64,000 bases of DNA from Limnephilus marmoratus. Its lineage: Eukaryota > Arthropoda > Insecta > Trichoptera > Limnephilidae. Where the stretch lies: NCBI GenBank assembly GCA_917880885.1, contig OU862908.1, positions 51,853,819 to 51,917,818 of the forward strand, given 5' to 3'. Below, piece after piece: positions 23,096 to 33,850 of the stretch. The notes under the pieces are model-generated. The model saw only the letters and a list, made by a program, of their open reading frames with translations, did not search any database and was not told the DNA's origin. Made by a program: the position numbers and the translations under genes. Each line of letters begins with the position of its first letter. Position 1 is the stretch's first letter.

Positions 23096-24285
23096 TCTTT
23101 AATATATAAAAAATGAATGTTTATTTGTTTAACCCTTATTTCCTACACCAGCGGTTTTCAACCTTTTTGAGCCTGCGTCCCCTTGACTCTTAATACAAAT
23201 TTGGTGTACCCCATACCCTCCATCTTTTTTTAATTTTATTTATTCATCAATAGATTTTTTTACAATATTACATATTTTGTTCTTTTTTCATTGATTCCAT
23301 TGATGACAAATTTGCTGTTCAGCTACAATTCAGAATTTCTCATAGAATGAAGCTGGTTTCAGCAGTGCATGTATCTTGTGAACACATTCAAACACATTCA
23401 TTGTAATTTTTTTATCATATTTATTACATTAATTTAGCAATCAAGTCACACAAAAACAATTAATTAAATTTTAATTTACACGCGAAATTGAACAAATTTT
23501 GTTCCACGTCTTTTTATTTAGACGAAAAAAAAATCGTGTTCTCCATATAGGTACAACTCCAAAATCTGAACGTATATTGAGAGGATGAATTTTTTAACTT
23601 CAAAACATTTTGTGGAAAAAGAGTTTCTCGTATATCAGTAGTTAAAATAAAAGTCCTATTTCACGTTATACTCTGTATAATCAATTGTACAATGTTAACA
23701 TATCTACAGTCATTGTGACCCTTGATCTTGCTTTGTAGAGCAAAGTTTTACAAAGTTTGGCTTAATTTCATATAGGCAGAGCTAAGTTTTACCCCCATTT
23801 TTTTTTTCGCGTACCCCAGGGGTACCCTCAGGGGTACGCGTACCACAGGTTGAAAACCACTGTCCTACACCATTCATCCGATTACGATGAAACTTTGATG
23901 ATTTATTGTGCGCATTATCGCGAAGGTTTCTATATAAAATGGTGAGCTCTGGCATTATGAAATTTGTGCAAAATCAAAATTGGTGGCGCGATTTGTTTGA
24001 AAAATGTGTACATATATATCATTTAGTTTAGCGGCAGTAAGGGAAGGCATGAAGGGGAAGACGGGAGGGGAGAGGGGAATGAAGGAGAGGGGAGACGAGG
24101 TGGGATGCGGGAGGTGGGACGAGAAGGGGGAAGACGGGAAAGGAAGGGGAATACGGAGGAGAAGGGGACGCTGGAGAGGAACAGGGATGGGAACGGGGAC
24201 GCATGGGAAAGGTCATAAAAAGAGAAACAATTTCTTTCTTTGAGTGGTATTCAACGCATGCCGGGTACTCGCTGGTTTTTAAATT
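23096..24285 (-). mobile_element. Older repeat split by a hAT-type insertion
   Basis: Read on the minus strand it starts GTACCCGGCATGCGTTGAAT at about 24265. It passes through a pyrimidine-rich block (24035-24200, purine-rich on +) and CTGCCGCTAAACTAAATGAT, then AATTTCATAATGCCAGAGCT, TCATCGTAATCGGATGAATG, GTGTAGGA, and ends TATATATTAAAGAAG. The same order is present on the plus strand at 56.75-57.11 kb. It is interrupted at 23149-23862 by a separate element that duplicated TCCTACAC. The purine-rich open frame at 24004-24243 is fortuitous. Confidence 0.65.
23149..23862. mobile_element. 714-bp hAT-type non-autonomous element
   Basis: Ends are CAGCGGTTTTCAACC on the left and GGTTGAAAACCACTG on the right, 15-bp inverted repeats with one difference. 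They are flanked by a perfect 8-bp target duplication, TCCTACAC (23141-23148 and 23863-23870). CAG...CTG ends with an 8-bp duplication are the signature of the hAT superfamily, and the GTTTTCAACC end resembles widespread hAT families. GGGGTACGCGTACC forms an additional palindrome near the right end. No transposase open frame remains. Confidence 0.9.
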
Positions 24286-25481
24286 AAAAATAATCTTTTG
24301 CAAAGAAATCTGCAGAAGAGCATAAAAACCGACTCAACGACATATATGCGCGGCATTTTTAAGTAAAATAATAAAAAAATCATAAAACTTATTAATTACA
24401 AGTTTACTTATTTCGCTGTGACGCACGATCTCAAACGTTTTTTTTTTTAAATCTGGTTTAGAACAAACATAAAAACGGAAAAAAAAAACCATTGCAAAAA
24501 TTTATCTTACCTTGAACTTGATACAAGATACCATTTACATAAATAATTGATTATATGCTGCCAGGAAACTATCTGTCGAAAATGTTTTATGGAATATATA
24601 AACATTAGAGGTTCGGCATGCTGGTAAATTGTTTTTAATAATTAAGTAGATACCTACGTACAAAAAAACATAAAGACTAATAAAATTATGTAATTAGGTA
24701 TGTAAGTTATAATACCATGTATCGTGAGGTCATAATATAATATCCAGTCTGTATTCGTAAAAAATATATTCAGCGTTTGAAAGTGGAAAAAATAAAATTG
24801 TTGGAATTAAAGCAAGGATATTATTCAAATTAAATTGATAGTTTCCCAGAAGTTATGATGATCTTATTTCTTGGGTGTTGCTTTTGAAAGTAGGTACGGG
24901 TATTGAGTGTGAGTTAATGCCGAGTCATTGAGTGTAAAAAAATCTGAAAATTTGTAAATTATTACGGGGAATCGAACAATAACTATACACGTGATTGGGT
25001 CTAGTAAAATAACTAGGGTGTAGTTGACATTTAAGTTTCATAAATATTTTTAATGTTCAAACTCGTGCGATAATTTCGTTAATGATTGACAATAAAATTG
25101 TGTTATCAAACTCACCTCTAGTTTCTAAAATGGCTACTTACAGATTTAATTAATATTATTAAAGGTTAATATTGATCAATGTACAAAATCGTGGCTACTG
25201 GTAGGTTAGGTTAGGTAAAAAAAAACACTGGTTTCGTTAATAATTAGTTTAATGCAAATTGAGACAGCCTGTAATTGAAATCCGCTACAATGCATTAATG
25301 TCTGATTTAAACCTACCATTACTTTCTACCCGGCGTACTATTAATGACATTCTTATAAATTAAATTAAATTGTCATATAGCCCAATCATGGATTTGTTCC
25401 CCTACCCACCCACTCTACACTAATACCTACCTACCCAATCTACATTATTATCTAGCAACAGCTCCACCCCTACCATAATAA
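24286..25481. other. Unassigned AT-rich DNA
   Basis: No gene recognised. A short GGTTAGGTTAGG run near 25203 is too short to call telomeric. Confidence 0.4.
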
Positions 25482-25615
25482 AACATTATTCGAAACTGTT
25501 AAATTAGTATAAGCTTTCCCTGACGAAGGAACGTTTGTTCCGAAACCGGTCGGATTTGCGCATCAAATAAGTGGTTTATACAAAGTTAAATTATTTCATT
25601 TTTCCACATTCTTAT
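25482..25615 (+). repeat. Repeat HR with hammerhead-like core, copy 1
   Basis: TTAGTATAAGCTTTCCCTGA, CGAAGGAACGTTTGTTCCGA, AACCGGTCGGATTTGCGCAT and CAAATAAGTGGTTTATACAA occur here and, inverted, at 35.8-35.9 kb. The segment contains CTGACGA, a GGAAC-GTTT-GTTCC hairpin, then GAAAC and GGTC, the order of conserved elements in a hammerhead ribozyme. However, one extra A lies between CTGACGA and the hairpin, and helix I would have only about three pairs. Penelope-like and related retroelements carry such motifs; here no retroelement protein is joined to it. Confidence 0.6.
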
Positions 25616-25624
25616 ACTTTTTAA

Positions 25625-26037
25625 ATTACTGAACAATCTCATAAACTGCCCTCAAATGTTAAGTGTTATAAATATTCGTGTCCCTGTTAAATCAACTCGA
25701 CTCCACCACCTTTTCCACAGTGACAATCATAGCAATAACTATTCCTATCATTCACCGCTAGTGCGTTTTCACCGAACTGCCAATACGTATACAGACCTTT
25801 TCGATATTTTCAAAACCTCACCGTCCTGCATCAAAGCAAAAATAACTAGTTATTTATGTAACTGATATGTTTGTAAAATGATAAATATTTGTTGTACTAA
25901 TATGCATCGTATGTATGTACTGTATGTTATTCTATATATATATATATATATATATAATGTTCGTAAATGTTCGATACACCTGTATTATGTATGTAATAGC
26001 CCTATGTACGGGCGTTTAAATAATAAATAAATAAACA
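25625..26037 (+). pseudogene. LINE 3' end: C-terminal protein fragment and tail
   Basis: Starting near 25628, the frame reads LNNLINCPQML, then INIRVPVKSTR, HHLFHSDNHSNNYSYHSPL and LFDIFKTS, stopping at 25863. This INxRVP...NYxxxSPL pattern is the usual C-terminus of many LINE ORF2 proteins, beyond the reverse transcriptase. The 3' UTR has a (TA)n run and ends TAGCCCTATGTACGGGCG then TTTAAATAATAAATAAATAA. The same GCCC...GGGC tail followed by a TAAA-rich end occurs on the minus strand at 33.8 and 42.4 kb. The copy is 5'-truncated and inactive. Confidence 0.65.
25934..25957. repeat. (TA)n microsatellite
   Basis: About 11-12 TA units inside the LINE 3' UTR. Confidence 0.9.
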
Positions 26038-26049
26038 TCCGTATTATAT

Positions 26050-26560
26050 ATTCTTGTAAAAGTCAACTAGAAAACATTTCTCTTTTCTGGAATCTACATT
26101 ATAACATTCATTTACAAGCTATTGAAAGAATACAAAATAAATTCTTACGTTTTCCAAATTTTAAATTTGGTGTTCCAGCAAATATGTTGAACTGCAACAC
26201 TCTTTAAAATTATATGAATTTGCTTAAATTGTCAGACAGAAGGACAGACCGACTTGGTATTTGTACATTAAATATTAAATGTTGTATTCGATAGTTCAGA
26301 ATTGCTTGAATTGATAAACTTTCAGATTATACTACGTAATACCAGAAGTCGGGATTCATTTCAGAGCAGAAATTCCGCGACTAATACGGTATGTATTCCT
26401 CTTTGCCAAGAACACTACTAATGGAGGAAAATAATTATACCAATTCAGTGTAAATCTTCAATTTGTCACTAAACCAATACAAAAAGTTGTTAATGAAGCA
26501 GCTCAGTTATATACAATAAATACTGTATAATTTTAATTATACATTTGTAAAAGAACCTAA
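26050..26560 (+). pseudogene. Second LINE C-terminal relic
   Basis: Frames with stops give FTSY*KNTK*ILTFSKF-like sequence (the usual IQNKFLRF region, about 26110-26165), then LKLYEFA, IVRQKDRPTWYLY (usual LKLSDRRT) and a LLELINF/RVP-like region (about 26300-26370). The order matches the end of a LINE ORF2 downstream of the catalytic domain. It follows directly after the tail of the 25.6-kb LINE and carries many stops, so it is an older insertion. The call rests on family pattern only. Confidence 0.45.
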
Positions 26561-28263
26561 AAAGTGCGTCAATAATTAAATAAATAAAAATTACCTATAA
26601 AGTCATGTACCTATTCAGAAGGTATTGGGTTTTGTGAAATAACCATCGGTTTAGCATTGTGTTTTATAAGCTAGCAAAGGTTCAAAGAAGAAAGAAAAAA
26701 CTAAATAACTAATAGCGTACGTTGGTTAAAATAATAGATAGATAATAATATATTAATTTTTACGCGAACCTTCAACCTAATGGAGATTTAGTAAAAATGT
26801 GCATTGCAATGTTTTTGTACATTCGAACTTATATATTTTCTTCGTGTGTTCATTAAATAATGATAATAACCAACTTCATGTACGATTTTACTACGTGGTG
26901 TATGGTGCGTATAATTTAATTTGGTGGGTACGATTATACTTCAGAATGGAAAATTCCATGATACTTCGATCTATTTACTATAATTATCTAACGGAGTACG
27001 GAGATACGTCCAATTGGTGAACTATGTACGTTTCACACGACCTAATCGTAGTCCATGACCTATGACATCGATTTTATCAATAAGAGCTTCTTGTTCAAGC
27101 AATACATTATCACAGGCGGGAGTTACTTTTTTATTGTAGAGCTGTAAGCAAAAATCTAACTCTAAAGGTCAGTCCAATGAAAGGGAAACTGGTGTTATTT
27201 AATATGTAATGTTTTGGTGGTCGATGGCCTGGCGGGTGAAAACTGGTTTGGTAGCAAAATAGACCTTGAAAGTTCTACTTCGACAGAGGTACCGCTTAAC
27301 ACAGGTACCTCAAAAAGAACAAAATCTGTCTGTGTCCCACAAAACCTCCCAAACGGTGAGTTCTGACGTCATGAAATTTGCTTTAGTTTTTGGAATTTCT
27401 AAGTCAACAAAAATATTTTATGTCTTTGGAGCTTTGAAATGTTCTGTTTGTTGCATTTTTTTAATTGTTCAATAAACAAAAGATTAAAAAAAAACAGGTG
27501 TTCAAACACGGGCGAAACCGGATAGTAAAGCAATGTTGTATACATACATTAAAAGGCGTGTGCCAAGTTTAGAATTGAAAAATGAAGAACTGAGATTAAA
27601 TATAATTTAATTCAAATATAACATAGCCACGTACGGTGCACACGATATTTATGTTCAACTATTCAGAGACAGTAATTGTAAACATGATGCGTATAATAAA
27701 TATAATGTATAATGTCGACAATTCGATAAATCCACGATAAGAACAACTTCACACATTATCAACATTGTATATGTAGGTGAGTTTATCTATCAAAAGCATT
27801 CTTCATTGTTACTTCAGCGCACAGAGATAGCGAATAATTTGGATTTTTATTAAGACTAAATAACACAAGACAGGGAAATACAGATTTGTCATACAACTTC
27901 CACGTACTAGTACTAGGCAATTTTATATTATGAACCAGATCAGCACCCAATTATCTGTCATGTCTGAAACATCTACACACGACAGTTGTTTTTATTATTT
28001 AATTGTACGCTGATAACAGAATTATTCAAATATTGTCGCAACGTTTACGACCACGAGAGAAAAAAAAAGTTTATTATTATGGCGATTACAATAGATGTGT
28101 ATAAAAAATTAGGTATATAATTTGTAATATTTCATTTGACACCTCTCAAGAGCGCTGCTGTCTGTACATTGTACCATATCGCCACAAGATTAGGCAGCGT
28201 TGGGCTGATCTTGAAGAGGTCCGGATTACGAGAAGAAGGAAAAACATTTATTATATAATGAGC
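26561..28263. other. Unassigned AT-rich DNA
   Basis: Open frames at 26799-27020 and 27266-27475 (+) show no recognisable domain. An A run near 27485 could be a retroposon end. Nothing else was recognised. Confidence 0.4.
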
Positions 28264-28506
28264 GCCGGAAACTTTAAAGGGTGTAAGTGCCATTTACAAA
28301 AAAGGAGGTAGACGGGAATTTAAAGTACGCTCAAGCATTCAAAGAAACCCTTATTTTTATGCCAAATCAACAAAGTAGGAAGGATTAAGATATGCGTCCG
28401 TTGGCAAACAATAAAAAAGGGTATTCTTTGAATGTTTGAGCGTACTTTACATTCCCGTCTACCTCATTTTTTTGTAAATGGCACTTACACCCTTTTAAGT
28501 TTCCGG
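28264..28506. mobile_element. Foldback MITE with about 85-nt arms
   Basis: The left arm (GCCGGAAACTTTAAAGGGTG, TAAGTGCCATTTACAAAAAA, GAGGTAGACGGGAATTTAAA, GTACGCTCAAGCATTCAAAG) is matched in reverse complement by 28421-28506 with a few differences. The spacer is about 65 bp. The target duplication is unclear, and there is no coding capacity. Confidence 0.8.
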
Positions 28507-29249
28507 TGTTCGTATATCAATAGGGTTAGATGTAGTTCTCTTTTTTTTGCAAGGTTACTATCATCTAAAGTCTTTTTTAAATGTTGATATGGCAAAAAAA
28601 CTTCGTAGAACGTCATTTATGATATGATATTTTGTTTTATTATTTTTTTTCTTTATTCATTGCATATTATGGTACCACTATGTTAGGCTGATGCCCGTGT
28701 CATGTTGGTTTAAAATTATTAAAACATTAATAATTTTAGAAACAAAAATAAGGACTATGTTGAGATGTCATGTAGGTATGCTACTTGTGACATTTTGTAA
28801 TTTTTGTAATTACCTTGAATGCCTAGCCTAGTCAAATGGATTTCGAAACAATGTTTTTATTCTCTTTAAAAGTATGTCAAAGGTAGATAATAAGTATGAC
28901 CTATTGCTATCACAGAACTAAATTATCATTCGTGCCTGTTGATAAAAAAACATTCTCAAAGGTGTAACCACTAATCAACATAATGTTAACAACACAAAAA
29001 ATTACAAACAAAGAAAATAAAATATGTATAAAGATTTTAATGAAAAACTTACTGATACTTTAGATGTGTAAGATTTATATCATGTCTTTCATTGATATAA
29101 TGCAAATGTTAATACTTGTTTGATAGAAAAGATCGGAAACGTCTTTGGTAGCTAGAAAAGACAAAAATATTTAAACTGGAAGAGCAAATAAAAATGTCTA
29201 GCATGATTGAAACAAATGATTAATGTGCAATTAATAACTTAATCTTCAA
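28507..29249. other. Unassigned AT-rich DNA
   Basis: No gene recognised. Part of the stretch before 29250 may be a decayed LINE body. Confidence 0.35.
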
Positions 29250-30285
29250 TATTATTAATGTGTTTGACGTTCGGCAGATATATGCAAAAACAATCCTCAC
29301 TCATCTATATACAAATATACACAAATACTATGAAAAAAGATTAAATACTCGCTGTACTCGAAACAATAACAAAGATTTACTACAAATTCCCATAACTCAT
29401 ACTACTTTTGGTCAACGAAGCTTCAGATACCTTGCAACAAGGCTTTACAACATTCTTCCAATTAGTATAAAAAAATGTGATTCTCAAAAAAATTTCAAAA
29501 AACATAAAAATTTGGATAAAAAATAATGATAGAGCATTTACCGGTGCACTCACCCAAATTCGAAATTAGTATTGAACCAATGCTGTTATTATTGTACCAA
29601 TGTTATTGTTATTATTAACGCAACCATTGTATTGCGTGATTTTATTCTTTTTTTTTTTTTTTACATGAGCTCCACACAGGAGGCCCTGAGGAAAATAATT
29701 TCCCTCAGGGCCTATGTCATCTTTGGGGATGCTGTGTGGAGGGTTTTTAAAGGAAAGGAAGGAGAGGAGAGTTCTGGGAAAGAAAAGGGTTTAAGGGGTG
29801 GGTAGGAATCTGGGGTTCAGTGTGTCCTAGTCATCCGCCTCCAAGACCTAGACAAACCTCACCCCATGAACCCGGGCACCCCTGCTAAATCACCAAACGT
29901 AGCGAACCACTTGGGGTGACCTGTGGCAGATATGTTGGTTATCCAATTAAGGTTCCCGGGGCGGCGGTACCCATTCCCGCCTCCCAAATATTCTAATATA
30001 AGTGTAGGTATGTTCACAGTATAATAAATTGACGTAAAATTACTGCCTCAACACAGGCTAGCCTAGTGAGGCAGGTTTCGAAAAACCTAAATTTATAATT
30101 ATAAATCTCTATTGTTTAAGTACCTACTGAATATATGTATTTTGTTTTCTGTTATTAACTTTTGTACTCATCCAACTTTTAAACTGTACTTTTACTGTAC
30201 TTATGATGTACTTTTGGTTTTCGTAATTATAAATCTTAATTTTTTTGTTCAATAAAGATATATTATTATTATTATTAATTCAATA
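29250..30285 (+). pseudogene. LINE 3' end with SINE inserted in its 3' UTR
   Basis: The frame from 29260 reads DVRQIYAKTILTHLY, NTRCTRNNNKDLLQIP, TTFGQRSFRYLATRLYNILP and a lysine-rich end to 29526. NTR...N...TTFGQRSF-Y---LYN-LP is a very common LINE ORF2 C-terminus. The 3' UTR is interrupted by the SJ element at 29648-29988. It then continues through CAACACAGGCTAGCCTAGTG then AGGCAGG and ends AATAAAGATATATTATTATT with an ATT microsatellite tail. Everything upstream is missing, so this is a 5'-truncated copy. Confidence 0.7.
29648..29988 (-). mobile_element. SINE-like element with Jockey LINE tail (family SJ), near complete
   Basis: Almost identical to the 14.9-kb copy in the same orientation: GGGAATGGGTACCGCCGCCC head, TTCGCTACGTTTGGTGATTT, AGCAGGGGTGCCCGGGTTCA, the nested palindromic tail and poly-A (15 T on +). 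ATTCT occurs at both edges and may be a short target duplication. High similarity to the 14.9-kb copy implies relatively recent activity. Confidence 0.85.
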
Positions 30286-31299
30286 TCTTAATTAAATAAA
30301 GCACTAAATGTCAATTTTTAAAAAGTAAATAAGTAGAAATTGTTAATTTATGTGCCATCTGCAATACCCTAAAACTCTAGTGCCATAAAAATTATTTGGT
30401 GCTATATACTTACCCAAAACAAAGAAGTATGTAACTTTTTTCCATGGGTAACATACTTCATTCAGTAATAACCTCATATCTTAGTTTAAAATTGTTGGCC
30501 CTTAGTGCTTTATTTATTTCAGGTATTCAATTAGTGAAGATGTAGATATACCTGTTATCCCTAAAATTTGCCGGAGACTGAATCGGAACTATGGATAAAT
30601 TTTCGCATTCTTGTGCAACGAACAACCGCCGCTGCAAGGTCAAATAGCAGGAAAAGTCTCAAGGTTAAGGCTTCATTCGGACTTTACTGCATTATAAATT
30701 ATGACGAATTACCTATTTACATTATATTTCAATCACCACCGGGTGCTTAGACAAGTGAAAGTATTCGATATGCATGTATATTTAATGCAAATATAACATT
30801 ATTTGTGCAGCTTGCTTCACATTATTTACCGATTTGGACGATTCATGAAAAAGTGTAGGTGTGATGATTGTAGGCTGTTTAATTTGAAGAGTACAAAAGA
30901 CTGATAATGACTCGCGTTTAACCTTAGCCTCCTTACATATATATAATGATATTATCTATTATCTAACGTTAATGTTCAAAACATTAAACGTGTTATGATA
31001 GGCCGAAAGATAATTACCCATGGTTTACTTCACCATTGGGAATTAAGTTAAGGCGTTTCAAAACGTTAATTATTAGTCTTGCTTATTTATCTAGCAATGT
31101 TTTAAAGATTCTAAAAGCTTTATAATTAACCAACACCACCCAAAGCTGTTGTTAATAATTGAACTTTAGGAGGTCTGCTTGGACTTATACCTAATAATTA
31201 TGTGACTGTGGCGAGCGTCACGGAGGTAAAGGACGTGGTTAAGGAAAATGCCACAAAGTGGTAAAACAAAAAGAAAACAATAAATAAAATACGGTACCG
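30286..31299. other. Unassigned DNA
   Basis: No coding, RNA or repeat structure recognised. Confidence 0.4.
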
Positions 31300-32583
31300 A
31301 AGCATTGCCTTATTAGCGGGCAACTCATCAAGTAATGCCACGGCGTGGGCCGGAGCTCCTTCTTCTTCCTGGCTAGCGGCGGGGCGGGGGAAGGGGCGAA
31401 CATCACTCCCTCCAGAGGGGGGCCCGGAGCAGCGGGGGCTCGCGATGCATGGGGGATCGCCCCGGCCAACAAGGCAGGCGAGGTGCTCTATCCTCACTCA
31501 CACCGGTGCACCCGCACCCGCACCCGTGCCCTTACTGCTTCGCACAACGTTACACACTGTTCAATAGTTTCTTGCAGCGATCTACGAATCGCATAACAAA
31601 TGAAAACCTTTAAGAAATATTCGACTGCTTTTCTAAACAGAATCCAATAAGACTGATATGCCAAAATAATAATAAACAATGAAGAATTTAATTCACGTAT
31701 AAAAGGTGTTTAGGTCGCTAACAGGCTATAAGAGGAAGTGCAAGCGGCCTAATGTGACGACTGAGAACATCTGTAGGGATATGTAATTAGCACGGATCGT
31801 AGATCGCATCACTGACCGGGTATGGCGTTATAAAAACAACAACACCTCGTTATGAAAGTATGTATTCCGGTTTTTTTTCAATACGTACAAGCTGATTTTT
31901 ATATGCAATGTAGTGCTGGTCGGTGTTATTTTACGGTTTAGATTTGTTTTGCTTCTGTTTCAGCGGCACAACGGATGCAGCTGATGAAAAGATTTGGCGC
32001 TCTTTCTCCCTATCGTCACTTGTTTTGTTTATTATTCGAGTGTTATGCTTGTGTTGGTCACCCGAGCGTGAGCTGGGATCTCTGTTCTCTGGTCTGTCTA
32101 CAGATAACAAAGTGCGCGGTCGCGGCGCGGCGCCAGTAGCCAGCGAGCTGAGAGCACACCGCTGCAGACGGAGGCGAGCAGCGGACACCCAGCAATAGCA
32201 ATCAGCATACACCCGACACATACACCAGGCTCACTCGCGGGACAGATCAGATCAGGCCCAAACTGCCAGGAAACTCGGGGAAACCAACTGACTGCAAGGG
32301 CTGAAACTTGCCGAGTCGCAACTAACCGTGGAACCTCACTTGCGGCAGCTTTCATAACTTGAAAACTATGAAGCAACTCGTACTCTCGGAGTTTCGGACT
32401 GAGGACTTTCCATGAACCAGTCCGCTCGCGACAGAGACCGCAAACGCACTAAGTTAAATACTTGAGAGTTAGCGAGAACCGCGATACCAACACTCGCGCA
32501 AGCGTACCGCCGCACATGGACACGCGCCGCGCCGCTAGATGCTAGCTGCTCCACACGGGCAAGGGCAACCCCACAGTAGAAAG
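31300..32583. promoter_or_regulatory. CpG-rich block, best candidate promoter / first exon region
   Basis: Two CpG-dense stretches stand out: 31310-31530 (GCGGGGCGGGGGAAGGGGCG, GGGGCCCGGAGC-like, GCACCCGCACCCGCACCC) and 32050-32560 (TGCGCGGTCGCGGCGCGGCG, AGCGTACCGCCGCACATGG, ACACGCGCCGCGCCGC). None of the repeat blocks seen elsewhere in the window is present. Possible splice signals on + are TTGCTTCTGTTTCAG before 31963 and AGAAAGGTAGTT near 32583. TATAAAAG occurs at about 31698. Open frames on both strands reflect composition and match no family I know. A promoter with a 5' non-coding exon is the favoured reading; direction is unproven. Confidence 0.4.
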
Positions 32584-33388
32584 GTAGTTTTTAAAGCCGT
32601 TCTGAGACTTCGGACTGGACTTTTCTTCTATGTGCTTTAGACAAATGTTCGTCGAGTTCAGATGGAAAACATTTGACGTCCGGAGGAGGTTTCGTTTGGT
32701 TTTCAGCGAGTGAAATGGAGGAACACAGTCGAGGAGGCGTTTTCATTCGAATAACGTCGCGGGAGGGACCCTGACCTTGCCGTTTGAGACCTTGGTACAT
32801 CACGAAACATTTATATACCTGATAAAACGTCGCTATTTCTTTATTTATTATATTTTTCATACATAAAACGGTACCTTTATTCTTATTTTAAAATAATTAT
32901 TAATTACAAATTTAAAAAAAAAACATATTACGTTGAAAAGCACGAGTGTAAAACAAGTCTGTAATGTTTAATCAGATGTGTTGAGAGACTTTTAACACAT
33001 TTAATAACATTGATCGATGAAAATGACTTTCTACAAAGTGGTCGAGTGATAAACTTCATATTCGACTTCTCTGGTTGAAACTAACACGAGGTTCACCCAC
33101 GCGATAAGGCAAGTCTCTGACAAATGCAAGTCGAGAGAAAAGTTGTTTTAAACGTGTAAAAAGATCCCGATTAAAAGTAATCTGTGAAAAACGGCGTCTT
33201 ACTTCACATCTAATCTTTTGTAAAATGGGTAAAATGTAAACTCTCGTCAGTCAACGCTCCATTTACGATAATGTACTCGGTTAAAATTTCCCAACAGACA
33301 ATAATACCAACTAGAAACAAAAAAATTCCATTGATGTTTACGAAATATCTAAATATTTGCTCAAATAGTAAATTGCTGCAACCTGCAA
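32584..33388. other. Unassigned DNA
   Basis: No gene recognised. If the CpG-rich block is a first exon read to the right, this would be the start of its first intron. Confidence 0.35.
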
Positions 33389-33760
33389 GAGCTCCGTCCG
33401 TGGTCGAGGGGCAAGGCTCTCGTCTACTCGTCTAGCAATACGGAGGACGCAGGTTCAAATCGCGTCATGCGCCAATAAATTTTATTTTAATAATTTGTAT
33501 TATTATTATTTCAGAATTTTATTAATTTAATAGCAGATTTGCGGCACGTTCCAAAGTAGAAAATACTCTTAGTATCGCCCAGGTGTAAGACCAACATTCA
33601 GAATTGAAACGTTTGAAATGACTTTAGCCGTGTTTCCTTCCTCTTCCTCATCTCCTTCCCCTCCCCACTACTGTCAGCCTCACAACATACCCCAAATTGG
33701 GGATGCATTAGTCTTACTGGCTCCAGACGGTAGCAGTTGGGACTAAATGCACAAAAAAAA
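33389..33760 (+). mobile_element. tRNA-derived SINE (family ST), full-length copy
   Basis: Head with box A region TGGTCGAGGGGCAAGG and box B GGTTCAAATCGC, then GCGCCAATAAATTTT. The body carries TAGAAAATACTCTTAGTATC, GAATTGAAACG, GGGGATGCATTAGTCTTACT and CTCCAGACGGTAGCAGTTGG, and ends in about eight A at 33753-33760. The pyrimidine tract is shorter than in other copies, and a TGGTGACC block is deleted. Confidence 0.85.
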
Positions 33761-33773
33761 GAGCTAATTTATT

Positions 33774-33850
33774 CATTTATTTATTTATTGACGCCCTATT
33801 GGGCTTTTACATATCAAATACAAATTTCATTTATAACAACAGTACAACAC
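33774..33850 (-). repeat. LINE 3' tail fragment
   Basis: On the minus strand: TGTAAAAGCCCAATAGGGCG TCAATAAATAAATAAATGAA. This is the same GCCC..GGGC then TAAA-rich tail seen at 25.99 kb (+) and 42.44 kb (-). Sequence to about 34000 may be more 3' UTR. Confidence 0.65.

Noticed and set aside
24004..24303. Glycine/arginine-rich and proline/serine-rich frames
   Set aside because: Translation of a purine tract in a mobile element.
25200..25216. GGTTAGGTTAGG as an interstitial insect telomere (TTAGG) array
   Set aside because: Only about three units; too short to distinguish from chance.
31198..31497. Proline/alanine-rich open frames as coding exons
   Set aside because: Open on both strands in a CpG-rich block; composition explains them.
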